From NCBI GenBank assembly GCA_024226735.1, contig JAAELL010000371.1:1-55988 (forward strand): a stretch of 55,988 nucleotides of DNA, given 5' to 3'. Shown piece after piece: positions 1 to 8,429 of the stretch. The translations under genes and the position numbers were made by a program. Source of the DNA: a bacterium (GTDB lineage: Bacteria; Planctomycetota; UBA1135; GCA-002686595). The stretch's first letter is position 1; each line of letters opens with the position of its first letter. Under the pieces are notes generated by a model. That model did not search any database. It saw nothing but the letters and a program-made list of their open reading frames with translations, and was not told the DNA's origin.

Positions 1-56
1 AGAGCGGGATGGGCCCGTTCCTTGCTCGATCCCGATGCCGAGGCCGGCCGGGGCCG

Positions 57-1469
57 TCAACCGCTCCCGGCGCGGCCGTCTCCAGCGTCCGCATCCTCGT
101 CGCCGCCCGACCGCGGGCGGCCCGGGCCCAGCGGGAACTTGACGCGGCCGGGCTTGTTGCCGCCGAACGGCGCGAGCGTCGACTCGGCGATGTCCGCCGC
201 GACGCCGCGGCCCAGATTCGAGCCCGCCGGGTCGGACGCGGGTCGATCCGGATGCTCGCCGTCCTCGGGGCGCGCCATGTGTAGGGTCTGCGTCGGAAAC
301 GCGAACTCCACGTTCAGGCCCTCGGCGAGGCGCAGGATGTCGGCGAACAGCCGATGCCGCTCGCGCAGCTCCATCGACCAGTCGGCGACCTCGACGAACG
401 CGTAGAGCAGGACGTCGAGCGCTGACGCGCCGAACTGGTTGAGGTAGCAGTGGTAGTAGTCCTTGCGCGTGTACGGATGGCGCCGGATCAGCTCGCGCAC
501 GCCCTCGCAGAACGCCTCGATCTTTTCGGGCGGCGTGTCGTATGCGAGGCCGAGAGTGGTCTTGATGCGGCGGTAGCGACGCGCGCCCCAGTTGTTGACC
601 TTGGCGCTGATGAACTCGCGGTTCGGAACGGAGATGATGCTGTTCGCGAACGTGCGCACGCGCGTCGAGCGGATGCCGACCTTCTCGACCGTCCCATCGA
701 CGTCGCCGACGGTGATCCAATCTCCGAGCTGGAACGGCTTGTCGAGCAGCACCGTGAAGGTGCCGAACAGGTTCTCGATCGAGTCGCGTGCCGCGAGACC
801 GACGGCCAGCGTGCCCAGCGACAGGCCCGCCATCACCTTCCACACGTCGTCGGTGAGCTTCGAGACGATGTAGACGATGCCAACGACGACGACGAAGATC
901 TTGAGCGTCTTCCGCAGCAGCGGAACGAACATGTCGTCGAACTTGTTCTCCGTCTTCTGCGCACGCGCACGCAGGAAGTCGGCGATGACGTCGACGAAGC
1001 GCATCGCCGCCCACACGCCGGCGATCGACACGACGATGCTGACGGCGATGTCAAGGACGCGCTCGATCGCCGCGTGCCGGTATCCGATTCCCAGCACGGG
1101 CAAGGCCGTGACGAAGAACCACGCCATCACGAGCATGCCGAACGGTCGTGCGAAGTCGGCGAGGCTCCCCTCGTCCACCTGGACGCTGCTCGACCGAGCC
1201 AAGCGGCGCGCGAGACGGTAGAAGACGAACCGCCCGAAGCGCTCGAGCATCACGCCGAACAGGATCAGCGCGAAGAGCCCAATCCACTGCCAGTTCTCCA
1301 GCACGGCCGGACTGTCGAACAACCAGCTCGCACTCTTATCCAGCGCATCGTTGAGTGCGTCGCCGAGGTGCCCGCGTGGCTCATCGGGGGGCGTCGCGGA
1401 CTGCTGGCCGTCCGGGCCCCCCTCCGTGAGCAGCCTCGAGGCCGAGACCTGGGTCATGCGCGCCAACAT
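57..1469 (-). CDS. MscS-family mechanosensitive channel
   Basis: 470-residue inner-membrane protein of the small-conductance mechanosensitive channel family, which opens under membrane tension to release solutes during osmotic downshock. Hydrophobic segments lie at roughly residues 60-85, 110-130, 145-165 and 190-210. The last runs into the family's pore-helix and beta-domain region, with GLSLGTLAVGLAARDSIENL followed by the motif FQLGDWITVGDVDGTVEKVG and NREFISAKVNNWG. The C-terminus is a low-complexity Gly/Asp/Pro tail. The ATG used here is the first; a second Met at residue 5 is equally possible. It starts 22 bp after the stop of the lytic transglycosylase gene on the same strand, so the two are probably co-transcribed. 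Channel gating in the family is known; this protein's role in osmoprotection is inferred. Confidence 0.9.
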   Translation of the reverse strand: MLARMTQVSASRLLTEGGPDGQQSATPPDEPRGHLGDALNDALDKSASWLFDSPAVLENWQWIGLFALILFGVMLERFGRFVFYRLARRLARSSSVQVDEGSLADFARPFGMLVMAWFFVTALPVLGIGYRHAAIERVLDIAVSIVVSIAGVWAAMRFVDVIADFLRARAQKTENKFDDMFVPLLRKTLKIFVVVVGIVYIVSKLTDDVWKVMAGLSLGTLAVGLAARDSIENLFGTFTVLLDKPFQLGDWITVGDVDGTVEKVGIRSTRVRTFANSIISVPNREFISAKVNNWGARRYRRIKTTLGLAYDTPPEKIEAFCEGVRELIRRHPYTRKDYYHCYLNQFGASALDVLLYAFVEVADWSMELRERHRLFADILRLAEGLNVEFAFPTQTLHMARPEDGEHPDRPASDPAGSNLGRGVAADIAESTLAPFGGNKPGRVKFPLGPGRPRSGGDEDADAGDGRAGSG

Positions 1470-1491
1470 GGCGGCGGAGTATAGCGATCGG

Positions 1492-2334
1492 TCAGGGCGC
1501 GATCGCGCCCCGTTCCCGGAGCCGCTCCATCACGCCAATCGCCTTGCGCGCGTACGCGAGTGCCCCGCTCGTCGACTCGCCGGCCGCGATCCGTCGCTCC
1601 TGCTCCCGCACCCACCCCTCCCAGCCACCCTGTGCCGCCTCCCAGCGGAACAGTCGCACGCGGCCCGCGTTGTAGGAGACCAGGATGCGCTCGAGCGGCC
1701 AGCCCTCGGAATTCTCGACCAGCCAAGCGAGGTGCGCTGCGCCCAGGCGCACGTTGAGGTCATCGTCGTTCAAGACCCGCTCCTCGGCCGGCTCATCGAG
1801 CCCGAGTCGCTTGGCCGCGTCGCGTGCCGAGATCATCCGTAGCTGCATCAATCCGAGCGCGTCCGCGCTGGAACGCTGCCCTCCGCGGCCGCGACTCTCC
1901 ATGAACATGATCCCCGCGAGCAGGACCGGGTCGACGTCCGACTCGCGGGCGGCGGCCTCGATGCGGGCGGCGTGGCCCTCGACGAGACGGAGGCCGAGCG
2001 GATCGAACACGGTGGCCTTGACGTCGGTCTTGTTGGACCAGGTCATCCAGACACCCGCTGCGATCAGCGCGAGCCCCAGGGGAAGGAGAGCGACCATGCG
2101 GTTCCGGTACCAGGGTTTCGGCGCCGGCAGGGACTCCGGTACCAACTGGGGCTCCGGCGCCAACTGGGGCTCCGGCGCCAACTGGGGCTCCGGCGCCTCT
2201 TCGGGCTCCGGCGCCGCGTCGAGCATCGGCTTCGAATCGACGTCGGGCTCCGCGCCGGGCGCGAGCTCGGGCGGAGCTTGCGCCCCGGCCGGCGGCTCCT
2301 CGGGTTCGGGGTTGTCCTGGACCGAATCGGTCAT
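1492..2334 (-). CDS. Membrane-anchored lytic transglycosylase (SLT domain)
   Basis: About 280 residues. The N-terminal ~70 residues are acidic and Pro-rich with PEPQLA repeats. One membrane segment follows (MVALLPLGLALIAAGVWMTW), then a soluble-lytic-transglycosylase (SLT/GH23) domain. The catalytic Glu sits in GIMFMESRGRGG, followed by SADALGLMQLR and, near the end, SYNAGRVRLFRW, both typical SLT motifs. The family cleaves peptidoglycan to 1,6-anhydromuropeptides. The layout suggests a cytoplasmic Pro-rich arm, a membrane anchor and a periplasmic enzyme. The ATG at 2334 was chosen; an in-frame TTG at 2343 lies upstream. The gene begins about 15 bp after the HEAT-protein stop codon and precedes the MscS gene, forming a three-gene minus-strand set. 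Confidence 0.88.
   Translation of the reverse strand: MTDSVQDNPEPEEPPAGAQAPPELAPGAEPDVDSKPMLDAAPEPEEAPEPQLAPEPQLAPEPQLVPESLPAPKPWYRNRMVALLPLGLALIAAGVWMTWSNKTDVKATVFDPLGLRLVEGHAARIEAAARESDVDPVLLAGIMFMESRGRGGQRSSADALGLMQLRMISARDAAKRLGLDEPAEERVLNDDDLNVRLGAAHLAWLVENSEGWPLERILVSYNAGRVRLFRWEAAQGGWEGWVREQERRIAAGESTSGALAYARKAIGVMERLRERGAIAP
2143..2196. repeat. 18-bp tandem repeat, 3 perfect copies
   Basis: Three perfect copies of CAACTGGGGCTCCGGCGC at 2143-2160, 2161-2178 and 2179-2196, with degenerate copies on both sides. The unit is six codons, so copy-number change alters the length of the Pro/Glu/Gln-rich N-terminal arm of the lytic transglycosylase without changing frame. Confidence 0.95.
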
Positions 2335-2349
2335 CGAGCGCAAGCGTTG

Positions 2350-5300
2350 TCAGCGTGCCTGTGTTTTGGTCAGCACTTCGTAGAGCGTCGTCAGCCAAGC
2401 GTCCCGGTCGCGCTCGGCCGCCGGCACGGCGCCGAGGTCGCGGTGGACCAGGAGCGAGAGTCCGCGTCGGGCGCGCTCCACGAGGAACGGTTCCGGCCTG
2501 CGCATCACCGCCAACAGGAACGCGATCGCCTCTTCGTTGCCGCCATCCGCGAAGGCCTCCGCGGGCGGAGTCGAGAAACCGCGCGCCTCGCACGCGGCGC
2601 GGAACCAAGCGTTCGAGTCGTCGCGCACGACACCATCCCACCACCGGTACCACGCCTCGGCGGCGTCGGTCTCGTCGCGCAGGTCGACGCACGTCAGAAT
2701 GACGAGCTCGGCCGCGACGTGGGTGTCGGTCGGATCCTCCGCCAAGACTCGGATCAGGGCGTTGGCCGAGTCCGGCACGGCCTGGTAGGCGAGGATCAGG
2801 CCGGCCTCGCGGCGCAGCACGGGCGACGGTGAGCGAACCGCGGTGTACAGCTCCTCGTAGGCGCCTTCCCCGAGCCCGATCAGGCCGCGTCGCGCCGGCT
2901 CGTAGAGCTCCCCGCGCTCGCCGCCGCGCAAGAGCGAAACGAGCAGCGCCGCCGTCTTCGGATCCTCGAGCGACGCGAGACCGTCCGCCGCCGGAACCCG
3001 GAAGCGGCTGTCGGGGTCGGTCAAGTTCGCGATCAGGGTCTCGCGCACGCCTTCGCCACCGAGCTCGCCGGCCGCGCGCAGGGCCGCGGTCCGCACGAGC
3101 GGCGTTCCGTAGCGCGCACGCAGCAGCAGCTCCGTCCGCGCTTCTTCGACGCGGTCGTGGCCACACGCAGCGACCGCGGCGATCTCGACGTTCTCGTCGG
3201 GGTCTTCGAGCAGCCGCAGGAGCACCTCGATGTCGGGCTTGGTCCCGCGATCGGCGAGCACCGTCGCCGCGATGGCGCGCATCAGCGGACGCTCGTCGTG
3301 GCCGGCGATGCGCACGGCCTCGGCGCCAGTGGCGAGCAGAATGTCGGCGACGACCGGCGCCGCCGACGGTCCAAACCCGTCGAGCAGCGTCGCGACCAGC
3401 TGATCCGCACGGGCGCTGACCTCGGCTTCCGGCCGCTCGGCGTCGTCCGCGAGCGGCTCACCCGAAAGATCCGCCGCAATCCGCGCGAGCTTTGCGAGCA
3501 CGCCGGCGCGGCCGACGAAGTACGGCTCGTCCTCGAGCAGCGCGACCAGGCGCTCGAAGTCGGCGGGCTCGTTCGCACCCTCTTCGTACAGCCGCGTCAG
3601 CTCGGCGAGCCCGGCGTCCCGGTCGTCGATCGGCTGCGCGGCAACGAAGTCGAGCACGAGCGCCTTCAAGCGCAGCGCACGGTCTCTCACATCATGATCG
3701 CCGTCCCACCACGCGCCGTCGGCCATGAACAGGCCGAGCCGCGAGCCGTGCGTCTCCGGATGCGGGTAACGCTGCCAGCGGTTGCGGTCGCGCAGTGCTT
3801 CGGCCATCGAAGCCACGCGCTCGAACCAAGGCTCGGTGGCGCCGACCCCGAAGACGAACGACTTCGCGCGGTCGCCGATGCGAACCTCGAGCGCGCGCCC
3901 GCGATCGGGCTGCCCGCCGCGCACGCCCGGAAGACGCTCGAGCCCGAAGAGACCCTCGCTACGCATGAGCTGCGCGAAGTCGCGCGCCTGGGCCGCGCTG
4001 ATGTAAAGGATCTCGCCGGCGGCTGACGCCTCGGTCGTCGCGGCGGCCGCGTCCGGAGCGAGAAGAACGACGGCACCGCTGCTGTCGGCCATCGACGAGC
4101 GATAGGCGACCTGGAGCTTGCGCTCGTCCCCTTCGGCGACCTCGAGAACGGCGCGCGAGGGGTGGAACGTGTCCGCGGTCTGCAGCCACCACTCGGCCCA
4201 GCGCGGTCCGTCGGAACCGAACGAGACGCCAGCGATCTGCTTCAACCGGCGCAGAGCGGGCTCGCGGAGCGACGTGTAGTCGTCGAAGTAGTCGAAGCCA
4301 GCGACGATCGAGACGAGGCGCTCGGGGACGCGCCGGTCGAGCCACGGCGTGTCCGCGGGGGACGCCGTGCGGAAACCGATCCCGGCGAGCGCGGCCGCGC
4401 AGGTGCCCGCGATGAACGGGTCGCTCGAATCGAGTCCACCCAACAGGGCCGACACGTGGCTGTTCTGCAGGAGATTGACGAGCGTCCGGTCCTCGCGCTC
4501 GACCAAGCCGAGCAGGGCATAGGCCGCGGGCCGCAGGATCCAGCGCTCGCCGAACGCGCGGCGCATCAGCTCGACTTCGACACGCGGATCGTCGACACCC
4601 GCGATCGCGTCGACCGCGCGCCAAGCCACCTTCGCACGACGATCGTCGAGGCGCTCGAGCAGCAGGTCGACGGCGCTCGGGTCGTTGATCTGCTCGAGCA
4701 GGCCCACGGCCTTGAAGCGCGCGTCGCCGCTCTTGCCGTTGAGCGCGGGAATCAAGAGCGGAACCAGGTCGGGCGTCGCGTGCCTGGCGAGGAAGCGCTC
4801 GGCCGCGTTGCGCACCGGCTGTTGGGAGTGCATCAAGAGCTCGGACATGAGCACCGGCGTCGCGCGCACCGGATCGCGCGCGACCAACTCGTTGACCGCC
4901 GCCGCGGCCGCGCGGCCCGGGAGTCGCGCGCGCAGGCGCCGCACCACGGCGTCCGCGTCGTCGGGCTCGCCGCCGCGCAAGAGCACGCGCACGGCGACGA
5001 TCAAGATGCCGGAATCTGGGCTCGCGAGCGCCCCGCGCGCCGCCGCCACGCCTTCGGCACCGTGCGCCAGGAGGCGGTCGGCGGCGTCGAGCACGTGCGG
5101 GTCGTCGATCGCGAGGTCGCGCTTCAGCTCGGCGAAGATCACACTCGCCGCGGCCGAGATCGCCACCGCAGGGGACACGCTGCCCTCGGACGGCGTCGGG
5201 GTCGGGCTCGCGGGCCGCAGCGGCTCTCCGATGGGCTGGCCCGTGGGCAGGTCGAGGCCCGCGCCCGACTGACCACCCGCCGGAATCCGGTGCAGCCGGA

Positions 5301-5595
5301 CCTGCCGGCACACGCCGCACCACGCCTTCTGCATCCCGTGCTCGGCCTGGTAGTCGACCTTGGTGGTGTAGTTCCGCTCGTAGCAGACCGTGCACGTCAG
5401 ATGGGGCGCGAGGTCGCCCCGCTGGGGCTTCTTGAGCGGCTTGGGCTTGGGCTTGGCGGTCTCGCCCTCAGTGCCTCCGCGCTCGGGCAAGTCGATCTGA
5501 GCGGCCGCGGAACCCGCCAGCCCGAGGGCGAACAGAGCCGGGAGCAGCGCCCAGACAGGGCGAAGGGACAGGTACCGACGGGTGTTAACGTGCAT
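2350..5595 (-). CDS. Exported HEAT-repeat protein with N-terminal Cys4 zinc-ribbon-like motif
   Basis: About 1081 residues. The start at 5595 gives a proper signal peptide (basic MHVNTRR, hydrophobic core, GSAAAQ cleavage region); an upstream in-frame ATG at 5757 would add 54 residues before it and is unlikely. After a Lys/Pro linker there is a CTVC ... CGVC pair (about residues 66-105), a zinc-ribbon-like motif. It is followed by two arrays of helical HEAT/PBS-lyase-type repeats, with signatures such as LLERLDDRRAKVAWRAVDA and AVAACGHDRVEEARTEL, separated by a non-repeat region around residues 460-640. HEAT scaffolds bind proteins; no enzymatic motif is visible. It heads a minus-strand set with the transglycosylase and MscS channel, which suggests an envelope role (inference). 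Confidence 0.85.
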   Translation of the reverse strand: MHVNTRRYLSLRPVWALLPALFALGLAGSAAAQIDLPERGGTEGETAKPKPKPLKKPQRGDLAPHLTCTVCYERNYTTKVDYQAEHGMQKAWCGVCRQVRLHRIPAGGQSGAGLDLPTGQPIGEPLRPASPTPTPSEGSVSPAVAISAAASVIFAELKRDLAIDDPHVLDAADRLLAHGAEGVAAARGALASPDSGILIVAVRVLLRGGEPDDADAVVRRLRARLPGRAAAAAVNELVARDPVRATPVLMSELLMHSQQPVRNAAERFLARHATPDLVPLLIPALNGKSGDARFKAVGLLEQINDPSAVDLLLERLDDRRAKVAWRAVDAIAGVDDPRVEVELMRRAFGERWILRPAAYALLGLVEREDRTLVNLLQNSHVSALLGGLDSSDPFIAGTCAAALAGIGFRTASPADTPWLDRRVPERLVSIVAGFDYFDDYTSLREPALRRLKQIAGVSFGSDGPRWAEWWLQTADTFHPSRAVLEVAEGDERKLQVAYRSSMADSSGAVVLLAPDAAAATTEASAAGEILYISAAQARDFAQLMRSEGLFGLERLPGVRGGQPDRGRALEVRIGDRAKSFVFGVGATEPWFERVASMAEALRDRNRWQRYPHPETHGSRLGLFMADGAWWDGDHDVRDRALRLKALVLDFVAAQPIDDRDAGLAELTRLYEEGANEPADFERLVALLEDEPYFVGRAGVLAKLARIAADLSGEPLADDAERPEAEVSARADQLVATLLDGFGPSAAPVVADILLATGAEAVRIAGHDERPLMRAIAATVLADRGTKPDIEVLLRLLEDPDENVEIAAVAACGHDRVEEARTELLLRARYGTPLVRTAALRAAGELGGEGVRETLIANLTDPDSRFRVPAADGLASLEDPKTAALLVSLLRGGERGELYEPARRGLIGLGEGAYEELYTAVRSPSPVLRREAGLILAYQAVPDSANALIRVLAEDPTDTHVAAELVILTCVDLRDETDAAEAWYRWWDGVVRDDSNAWFRAACEARGFSTPPAEAFADGGNEEAIAFLLAVMRRPEPFLVERARRGLSLLVHRDLGAVPAAERDRDAWLTTLYEVLTKTQAR

Positions 5596-5780
5596 GATGA
5601 TGCGCGGCAGGGTCTCTCGCGGGGAGCCGGGCGGGGGCGTCGACCGCCCTCTGTCCCGGGAGTCCGTTGCTACCCCGGGAGCCTGGAGAGGATACGGCAT
5701 CCGCCCCGCTTCCGCAGGAACTGGCGGGCCGTGGCCGACCAGCCGAGGAAATTGCACCCCATGAGAGATGTCGCCCCCCG

Positions 5781-6158
5781 ATGCGCCCCACGATGAAGGG
5801 CGCCCCCCACCCGCGCGTCGTCAGCCTCCTGCCCTCCGCCACCAAGATCGTCTGCGCCCTGGGCACCCGCGAGCACCTGGTCGGCGTGTCCCACGAGTGT
5901 GACTGGCCGGCGGGTGTCGACGGGCTGCCCGTGCTGACCTCGAGCAAGGTCCTCTCGAGCAGCACCTCGGCGGGGATCGACAGCGACGTCCGGCGCGTGC
6001 TGAAGGCCGCCCTCGCCGTGTACGACATCGAGACCGAGCGGCTCGGGACCCTGCGTCCGGACGTGATCGTCACCCAGGACTTGTGCGACGTTTGCGCCGT
6101 CTCGTTCGCCGACCTCGCACGGAAACACGCGGGCGCGTACGAGCCCCTCAGGGTGTGA
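5781..6158 (+). pseudogene. Truncated BtuF-like cobalamin/iron-siderophore-binding protein
   Basis: 125 codons. From RVVSLLPSATKIVCALG through GVSHECDWP, VDGLPVLTSS and LRPDVIVTQDLCDVCAVS the sequence matches the N-terminal lobe of the BtuF/FhuD-type periplasmic binding-protein family, in the cytosolic-looking 'cobalamin-binding protein' subgroup. Family members run to about 260-320 residues with a second lobe. Here the frame ends after AYEPLRV, inside the 3' end of recG on the other strand (11-bp overlap), so the second lobe is missing. There is no signal peptide. A 3' deletion that brought the gene against recG is the simplest reading. The fragment could still be expressed but cannot form a two-lobed ligand cleft. 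Confidence 0.75.
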
Positions 6159-8262
6159 GCGGCTCGCTACCGCGCCCGGCGTAAGTGCGGGCGAGCTCGT
6201 CGTCGTCGCGCACGAGATCGCGCGCGGCGAGCAGGAGATCGAGGTCGGCGTCCGGATCGAACCCCTCGGTGTTGAGTCCCGACTGGCGCAGCCCCATCAG
6301 GTCCCCCATGCCGCGCGTACGCAGGTCCTCCTCGGCGAGCTCGAAGCCGTCGCGCGTACGTTCGAGCACGCGAAAGCGTTCCTCGGCGGACGGGTTGCCC
6401 AGGAGCAGGCAGTGGCTGTCGACCGGTCCGCGTCCGACGCGCCCGCGCAGCTGGTGCAGCTGCGCCAGGCCGAGGCGCTCGGCGTTCTCGATCACGATCA
6501 CCGTCGCGCTCGAGACGTCGACACCGACCTCGATGACCGTCGTCGCGACGAGCATCGCGATCTCGCCGCGCCGGAATCGGTCGAGACGGTACGAACGTTC
6601 GTCCGCGGGCAACTTGCCGTGCACGAGCTCGACGCCGAACGGCGCGAGCTTGGAGGCGAGCACCTGCTCGTGGCGCCGTTCGGCGCTGGCGAGCTTGGCG
6701 CTCGCCGGCTTGTCCTCGTCGGCCGCGGTGTCGGCGCCGATCCGCGGACACACCCAGTAGACCTGCTCGCCGCGCTCCATCCGCTCCTCCAGAAACGCGG
6801 AGATCCGCCGCCGCTCCTGTCCGCGGACCCAGCGAGTCGTGATCGATCCGCGCCCGGGGGGCAGCCCCTCGAGCATGCTCACGTCGAGATCGCCGTACAG
6901 CGTCAATGCGAGCGTGCGCGGGATCGGCGTGGCCGTCATCAACAGGAGGTGCACGTCCTCCCCCTTACCGGCGAGTCGTGCGCGTTGCTCGACGCCGAAG
7001 CGGTGCTGCTCGTCGATGATCGCGAGGTCGAGGCGGCTGAAGCGCACGTCACCCGAGAACAGTGCGTGAGTGCCGAACAGGACCTGCACGTCACCGCGCG
7101 CCAGCCGCTCGAGGACGACGCGGCGCTCGGCCTTGGGCATCGAGCCGGTGAAGAGCGCGGCCTCGACGCCCGCGTCCGTCAAGAGATCGCGCAGGCCGTA
7201 GTAGTGTTGTTCGGCCAGCAGCTCGGTCGGCGCCATGAAGGCGGCTTGACCGTTCGCCTCGACGGTCGCGATCGCCGCGTACAGCCCGAGGACCGTCTTG
7301 CCCGCCCCGACGTCGCCCTGTAGGAGACGCCGCATCGGCACCCTGCGCCCGAGGTCGCGCCGCAGCTCGGACACGACGCGCGCCTGCGCCTGCGTCAGCG
7401 TGAACGGCAGCCGGCCGAGGATCTCCGCGTGCAGCTCGGGGCTGACTTCGGCGGGACGTGCGCGACCGCGGTCCGCGGACCTGCGCCGGATTGCGAGACG
7501 GGCCTGCGCGGCGAGGAGCGGTTCGAAAGCGAGCCGCCGGCGCGCCGCCTCGAACGCCCCGCGCGTCGGCGGGCGGTGGGCGTGCAGGACGGCACGCGCG
7601 AGCTCGGGCAGGTCGAAGCGGGCGAGGACGCGCTCGGAGAGCGGCTCGTCGAGCCTGCCCGCGTGCTGTTCCGCGGCAGCGCGGCAGAACGCCGCAAGCG
7701 CCTCTTCGCTGACACCGTCGGGGGCTTGGTAGCGCGGAGCGAGGTAGCCGGCGGGCGGCAGCGGGCGCTCGCTGCTGCCGAGGCGCGGGGTCACGAGCAT
7801 GACCTCGCCGCCCTTGCCGCGCTGCACGCGCCCGCAGAGCTCGTACGTCTCGCCACCCCGCACGTTGTCGCGCATCCACGGCTGGTTGAAGAAGAGCGCC
7901 TCGATCGAGCCGCTCTCGTCCTCGACGGTGATGCGCACGAGCGAACGCTTGCCGCCCATGCGCACGAGGCGCGGCGGAACGGCGACACCGCGCACACGCA
8001 CCCGCGCTCCGCGTCGCTCGCGCGACGTCGCGATCGCCTCGACGCCCGGCCACTCGAACAGCCCGCGCGGCGCGAGGAAGAGCAGGTCGCGCAGAGTGCG
8101 TACACCGATCGCCTCGAACTTGGACGCACGCGCCGGACCGATCCCCGCCAGATCGGTGAGCGCACCGAGCGGATCGGCGCCCGCGATGGACGTCGGCTCG
8201 GGCAGCGGGACGGAGGTCCCGGTGGATTGAGTGGAGTCGCGGGAAGGGCGTGAGGCAGACAT
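6148..8262 (-). CDS. recG: ATP-dependent DNA helicase RecG
   Basis: 704 residues, the usual RecG length. The N-terminal wedge/OB domain contains DLAGIGPARASKFEAIGVRT. The helicase motifs follow: Walker A QGDVGAGKTVLGL near residue 316, the DEQH box IIDEQHRFGVEQRARL near 416, motif III LLMTATPIPRTLALT, and motifs V/VI ATTVIEVGVDV and QLRGRVGRG. RecG remodels stalled replication forks and Holliday junctions in the cytoplasm. The gene diverges from the first sugar dehydrogenase gene across a 167-bp gap. Its 3' end overlaps the truncated BtuF-like gene on the opposite strand by 11 bp. The start at 8262 has no obvious Shine-Dalgarno sequence, but the next domain residues begin shortly after, so any error is small. 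Confidence 0.97.
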   Translation of the reverse strand: MSASRPSRDSTQSTGTSVPLPEPTSIAGADPLGALTDLAGIGPARASKFEAIGVRTLRDLLFLAPRGLFEWPGVEAIATSRERRGARVRVRGVAVPPRLVRMGGKRSLVRITVEDESGSIEALFFNQPWMRDNVRGGETYELCGRVQRGKGGEVMLVTPRLGSSERPLPPAGYLAPRYQAPDGVSEEALAAFCRAAAEQHAGRLDEPLSERVLARFDLPELARAVLHAHRPPTRGAFEAARRRLAFEPLLAAQARLAIRRRSADRGRARPAEVSPELHAEILGRLPFTLTQAQARVVSELRRDLGRRVPMRRLLQGDVGAGKTVLGLYAAIATVEANGQAAFMAPTELLAEQHYYGLRDLLTDAGVEAALFTGSMPKAERRVVLERLARGDVQVLFGTHALFSGDVRFSRLDLAIIDEQHRFGVEQRARLAGKGEDVHLLLMTATPIPRTLALTLYGDLDVSMLEGLPPGRGSITTRWVRGQERRRISAFLEERMERGEQVYWVCPRIGADTAADEDKPASAKLASAERRHEQVLASKLAPFGVELVHGKLPADERSYRLDRFRRGEIAMLVATTVIEVGVDVSSATVIVIENAERLGLAQLHQLRGRVGRGPVDSHCLLLGNPSAEERFRVLERTRDGFELAEEDLRTRGMGDLMGLRQSGLNTEGFDPDADLDLLLAARDLVRDDDELARTYAGRGSEPLTP

Positions 8263-8429
8263 GAAGTCGGCGCGAGGATACGTACTGTGGAAGAGCGTTA
8301 CGAGCGGCTCCAGGAGCCTGACCTATCGCGTTGTCGTGCCAGGTGCTAAGACACGATCTGCCCACGCGTGTTCCGACTGAGCCGGGCCCGGTTCGGTGAC
8401 TCTCCTTCTCCGAAGAAGTCCAATTCTCC

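Noticed and set aside
2143..2214. CRISPR-like repeat
   Set aside because: The copies are directly adjacent without spacers and lie within a coding frame.
5596..5757. N-terminal extension of the HEAT-repeat protein from an upstream ATG at 5757
   Set aside because: The start at 5595 gives a proper signal peptide; the extension would bury it and has no domain.
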